Shown here: positions 62,468 through 64,000 of the stretch, in pieces
Numbering within the stretch: the first letter of the stretch is position 1
Layout of the letters: each line of letters opens with the position of its first letter
Origin: Micromonospora cabrerizensis
Lineage (GTDB): Bacteria; Actinomycetota; Actinomycetes; Mycobacteriales; Micromonosporaceae
Assembly (NCBI RefSeq): GCF_022230955.1
Contig: NZ_JAKKFI010000067.1
Location: 62,001 to 126,000 of the forward strand
Length of the DNA stretch: 64,000 nt
Reading direction: 5' to 3'
The notes under the pieces: model-generated
Databases searched by the model: none
The model's input: the letters and a program-made list of their open reading frames with translations, nothing else
What the model was told of the DNA's origin: nothing
Position numbers and translations under genes: made by a program

Positions 62468-63616
62468 ATGAGCCAGACGATCTACCTGTCCCCGCCCGAC
62501 GTCGGGCCGCTCGAAGAGTCGTACCTGGTCGCCGCCCTGCGTTCCGGCTGGGTGGCGCCGGCCGGCCCGGACCTCCAGGCCTTCGAACACGACATCGCCG
62601 AGCGGGTCGGCACCAGCGGCGCCGTGGCGGTCAGCTCCGGCACCGCCGCCCTGCACCTGGCTCTGCTCGGCGTCGGCGTCGGGCCTGGCGACGTGGTCGT
62701 CGTGCCCACACTCACCTTCGTCGCCACCGCCAACGCGGTCCACTACATCGGCGCGCGTCCGGTCTTCGTCGACTGTGATCCTCGGACCGGAAACGTCGAC
62801 GTCGACCTTGTCGCCGAGCTGCTGCGCCGGCTGCGGTCGCGCGGCGAGCGGGTCGGCGCGGTCGTCCCGGTGGACATGTTCGGCAGCTGCGTCGACTACC
62901 GCTCGCTGGCGCCGGTCTGCGCCGAGGCCGAGGTCCCCCTGGTGGAGGACGCCGCGGAGGCCCTCGGAGCGAGTCACCGGGGGCAGCCCGCCGGCTCCTT
63001 CGGGCACGCCGGAGTGCTGTCGTTCAACGGCAACAAGATCATGACCACCTCCGGTGGCGGAATGCTCGTGAGCGACGACGTCGCCCTTCTCGACCGGGCC
63101 CGCCACCTCTCCACCCAGGCCCGCGAGCCGGCACGGCACTACGAGCACCGGGAGACCGGCTACAACTACCGGCTCAGCAACCTCCTCGCTGCGCTCGGCC
63201 GGGCCCAGTTGCTCCGGCTGGACGGAATGATCTCGCGACGCCGTCAGCTGCGCGACCACTACGCCAAGCTCTTCGCCCCGGTGCCCGGCGTCCAGCTGCT
63301 CGGCACCGAGGACACCGAGTCGAACTGCTGGCTCACCGTCATCACCGTCGAGCGGGAGCGGTGTGGTTGGCAGGCCGAGGACCTGGCGGCCCACCTGGCC
63401 GAACGGGACATCGAGACCCGGCCGGTGTGGAAGCCGATGCACCTCCAGCCCATGCACGCCGGCGCGGAGAGCCTGCTCAGCGGCGCGGCGGAGCGGCTCT
63501 TCGCCGACGGGCTCACCCTGCCCAGCGGAAGCGCACTGACCGAGCCGCAGATCGCACGGGTGCTCGCCGCGATCGACGAGTTCCTGGCCGTCCAAACGGG
63601 AGGGCCCGCGGCGTGA
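62468..63616 (+). CDS. DegT/DnrJ/EryC1/StrS-family sugar aminotransferase
   Basis: The 382-residue PLP enzyme aminates a keto-sugar nucleotide. It has the SGTAALHLALLGVGV cofactor region near residue 60, DMFGSCVDY and VEDAAEALGA near 160, and the PLP lysine in SFNGNKIMTTSGGGML near residue 190. The sequence looks like PglE/EpsN types that make 4-amino-sugars such as bacillosamine precursors. ATG 62468 follows GGGAG. Its stop overlaps the next gene's GTG. Confidence 0.9.
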   Translation: MSQTIYLSPPDVGPLEESYLVAALRSGWVAPAGPDLQAFEHDIAERVGTSGAVAVSSGTAALHLALLGVGVGPGDVVVVPTLTFVATANAVHYIGARPVFVDCDPRTGNVDVDLVAELLRRLRSRGERVGAVVPVDMFGSCVDYRSLAPVCAEAEVPLVEDAAEALGASHRGQPAGSFGHAGVLSFNGNKIMTTSGGGMLVSDDVALLDRARHLSTQAREPARHYEHRETGYNYRLSNLLAALGRAQLLRLDGMISRRRQLRDHYAKLFAPVPGVQLLGTEDTESNCWLTVITVERERCGWQAEDLAAHLAERDIETRPVWKPMHLQPMHAGAESLLSGAAERLFADGLTLPSGSALTEPQIARVLAAIDEFLAVQTGGPAA

Positions 63617-64000
63617 CAACGGGACTGGTGGTGGTCGGCTGCGGCGGCCACGGCCGGGAGGTGCTGACCATCGCCCGGGCCGTGAACGAGGCCGCCGGAC
63701 GGCCGATCTGGCGGCTGCTGGGCGTCGTCGACGACCGGCCCACCGAAGAGAACCTGAAACGGTTGCAGCGACTCGACGTCCCGTACCTCGGGGACGTGGC
63801 CTGGCTGCGGGACGCGCCCCCGGACACCCGGCACCTCATCGGCATCGGCGATCCCCGGGTCCGCCGCGTCATCGGCGCCCGGATCGACGGGTACGACACC
63901 GCGGCCGCGAGTCTCGTCCACCCGGACGCCACCATCGGGCCGGACAGCGAACACGGGCCGGGTTTCGTGGCCTTCGCGGGAGCCCGGGTCACCACGAACG
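63613..64000 (+). CDS. NeuD/PglD-like sugar O/N-acetyltransferase, N-terminal part
   Basis: The gene continues past the window. The visible 129 residues start VVVGCGGHGREVLTIARAV, the NeuD/PglD nucleotide-binding strand, then LLGVVDDRP, HLIGIGDPRVRR and the first hexapeptide-repeat turns (LVHPDATIGPDSEHGPG). It would acetylate the amino-sugar made by the previous enzyme. The GTG overlaps the aminotransferase stop (GTGA). Confidence 0.85.
   Translation, partial: MTTGLVVVGCGGHGREVLTIARAVNEAAGRPIWRLLGVVDDRPTEENLKRLQRLDVPYLGDVAWLRDAPPDTRHLIGIGDPRVRRVIGARIDGYDTAAASLVHPDATIGPDSEHGPGFVAFAGARVTTN

Overview
The window is a high-GC actinobacterial chromosome segment, most likely Micromonospora or a close relative in the Micromonosporaceae. 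This is an inference from codon use, frequent GTG starts, GPP34 and DUF397 genes, a CebR/CelR-type cellulose operator and a DtxR/IdeR-type iron box. About 58 protein genes are supported. I saw no tRNA, rRNA, IS element, prophage or CRISPR array, and most of the sequence looks like core chromosome.

Layout. 1-8.9 kb: end of an acetoacetate-decarboxylase-like gene, a SigB/SigF-type sigma factor, a permease-acetyltransferase pair, a GPP34 gene, an XRE/DUF5753-DUF397 pair, HrpB helicase and a PP2C phosphatase. 9-14.7 kb: secreted GH9 cellulase behind a perfect CebR/CelR box, a DUF222-HNH protein behind a degenerate SOS box, and an MFS transporter. 14.7-26.4 kb: UBP zinc finger and Na+/H+ antiporter, flavin oxidoreductase, GabD-type dehydrogenase, small membrane and exported proteins, PAC2 protein, exonuclease III, and an ABM protein. 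26.4-27.2 kb: a gene-free stretch packed with repeats. 27.2-35.4 kb: class F sortase with a possible exported substrate, TrmB, DUF3516 helicase, acyltransferase, an unknown gene, and a Vsr-like endonuclease gene bracketed by two inverted copies of a 72-bp palindrome. 35.5-39.7 kb: a four-gene ferric-siderophore ABC operon under an iron box. 39.8-49.2 kb: YciI, cytidine deaminase, HrpA, and a LysR regulator divergent from sdhCAB. 49.2-61.5 kb: repeat-rich spacer, alcohol dehydrogenase, three perfect 59-bp tandem repeats, SDR, Tat-exported serine hydrolase, metallo-hydrolase, dGTPase, Tex with a long RGG-rich tail, aminoglycoside-phosphotransferase-like kinase, and a DUF389 membrane protein. 61.7-64 kb: start of a glycan locus with PglC-, PglE- and PglD-like genes, cut by the window end.

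Functional themes: nutrient-responsive secretion (cellulase, iron uptake), respiration (SDH), RNA metabolism (HrpA, HrpB, DUF3516 helicase, Tex, TrmB), DNA upkeep (Xth, Dgt, HNH) and envelope work (sortase, acyltransferase, glycan genes).

The least explained signals are the intergenic palindromic repeat families, several tandem arrays between genes, the noncanonical sortase-like signal next to the class F sortase, the Tex RGG tail, and a recurring TANNNT box 6-7 nt before start codons that points to many leaderless mRNAs.
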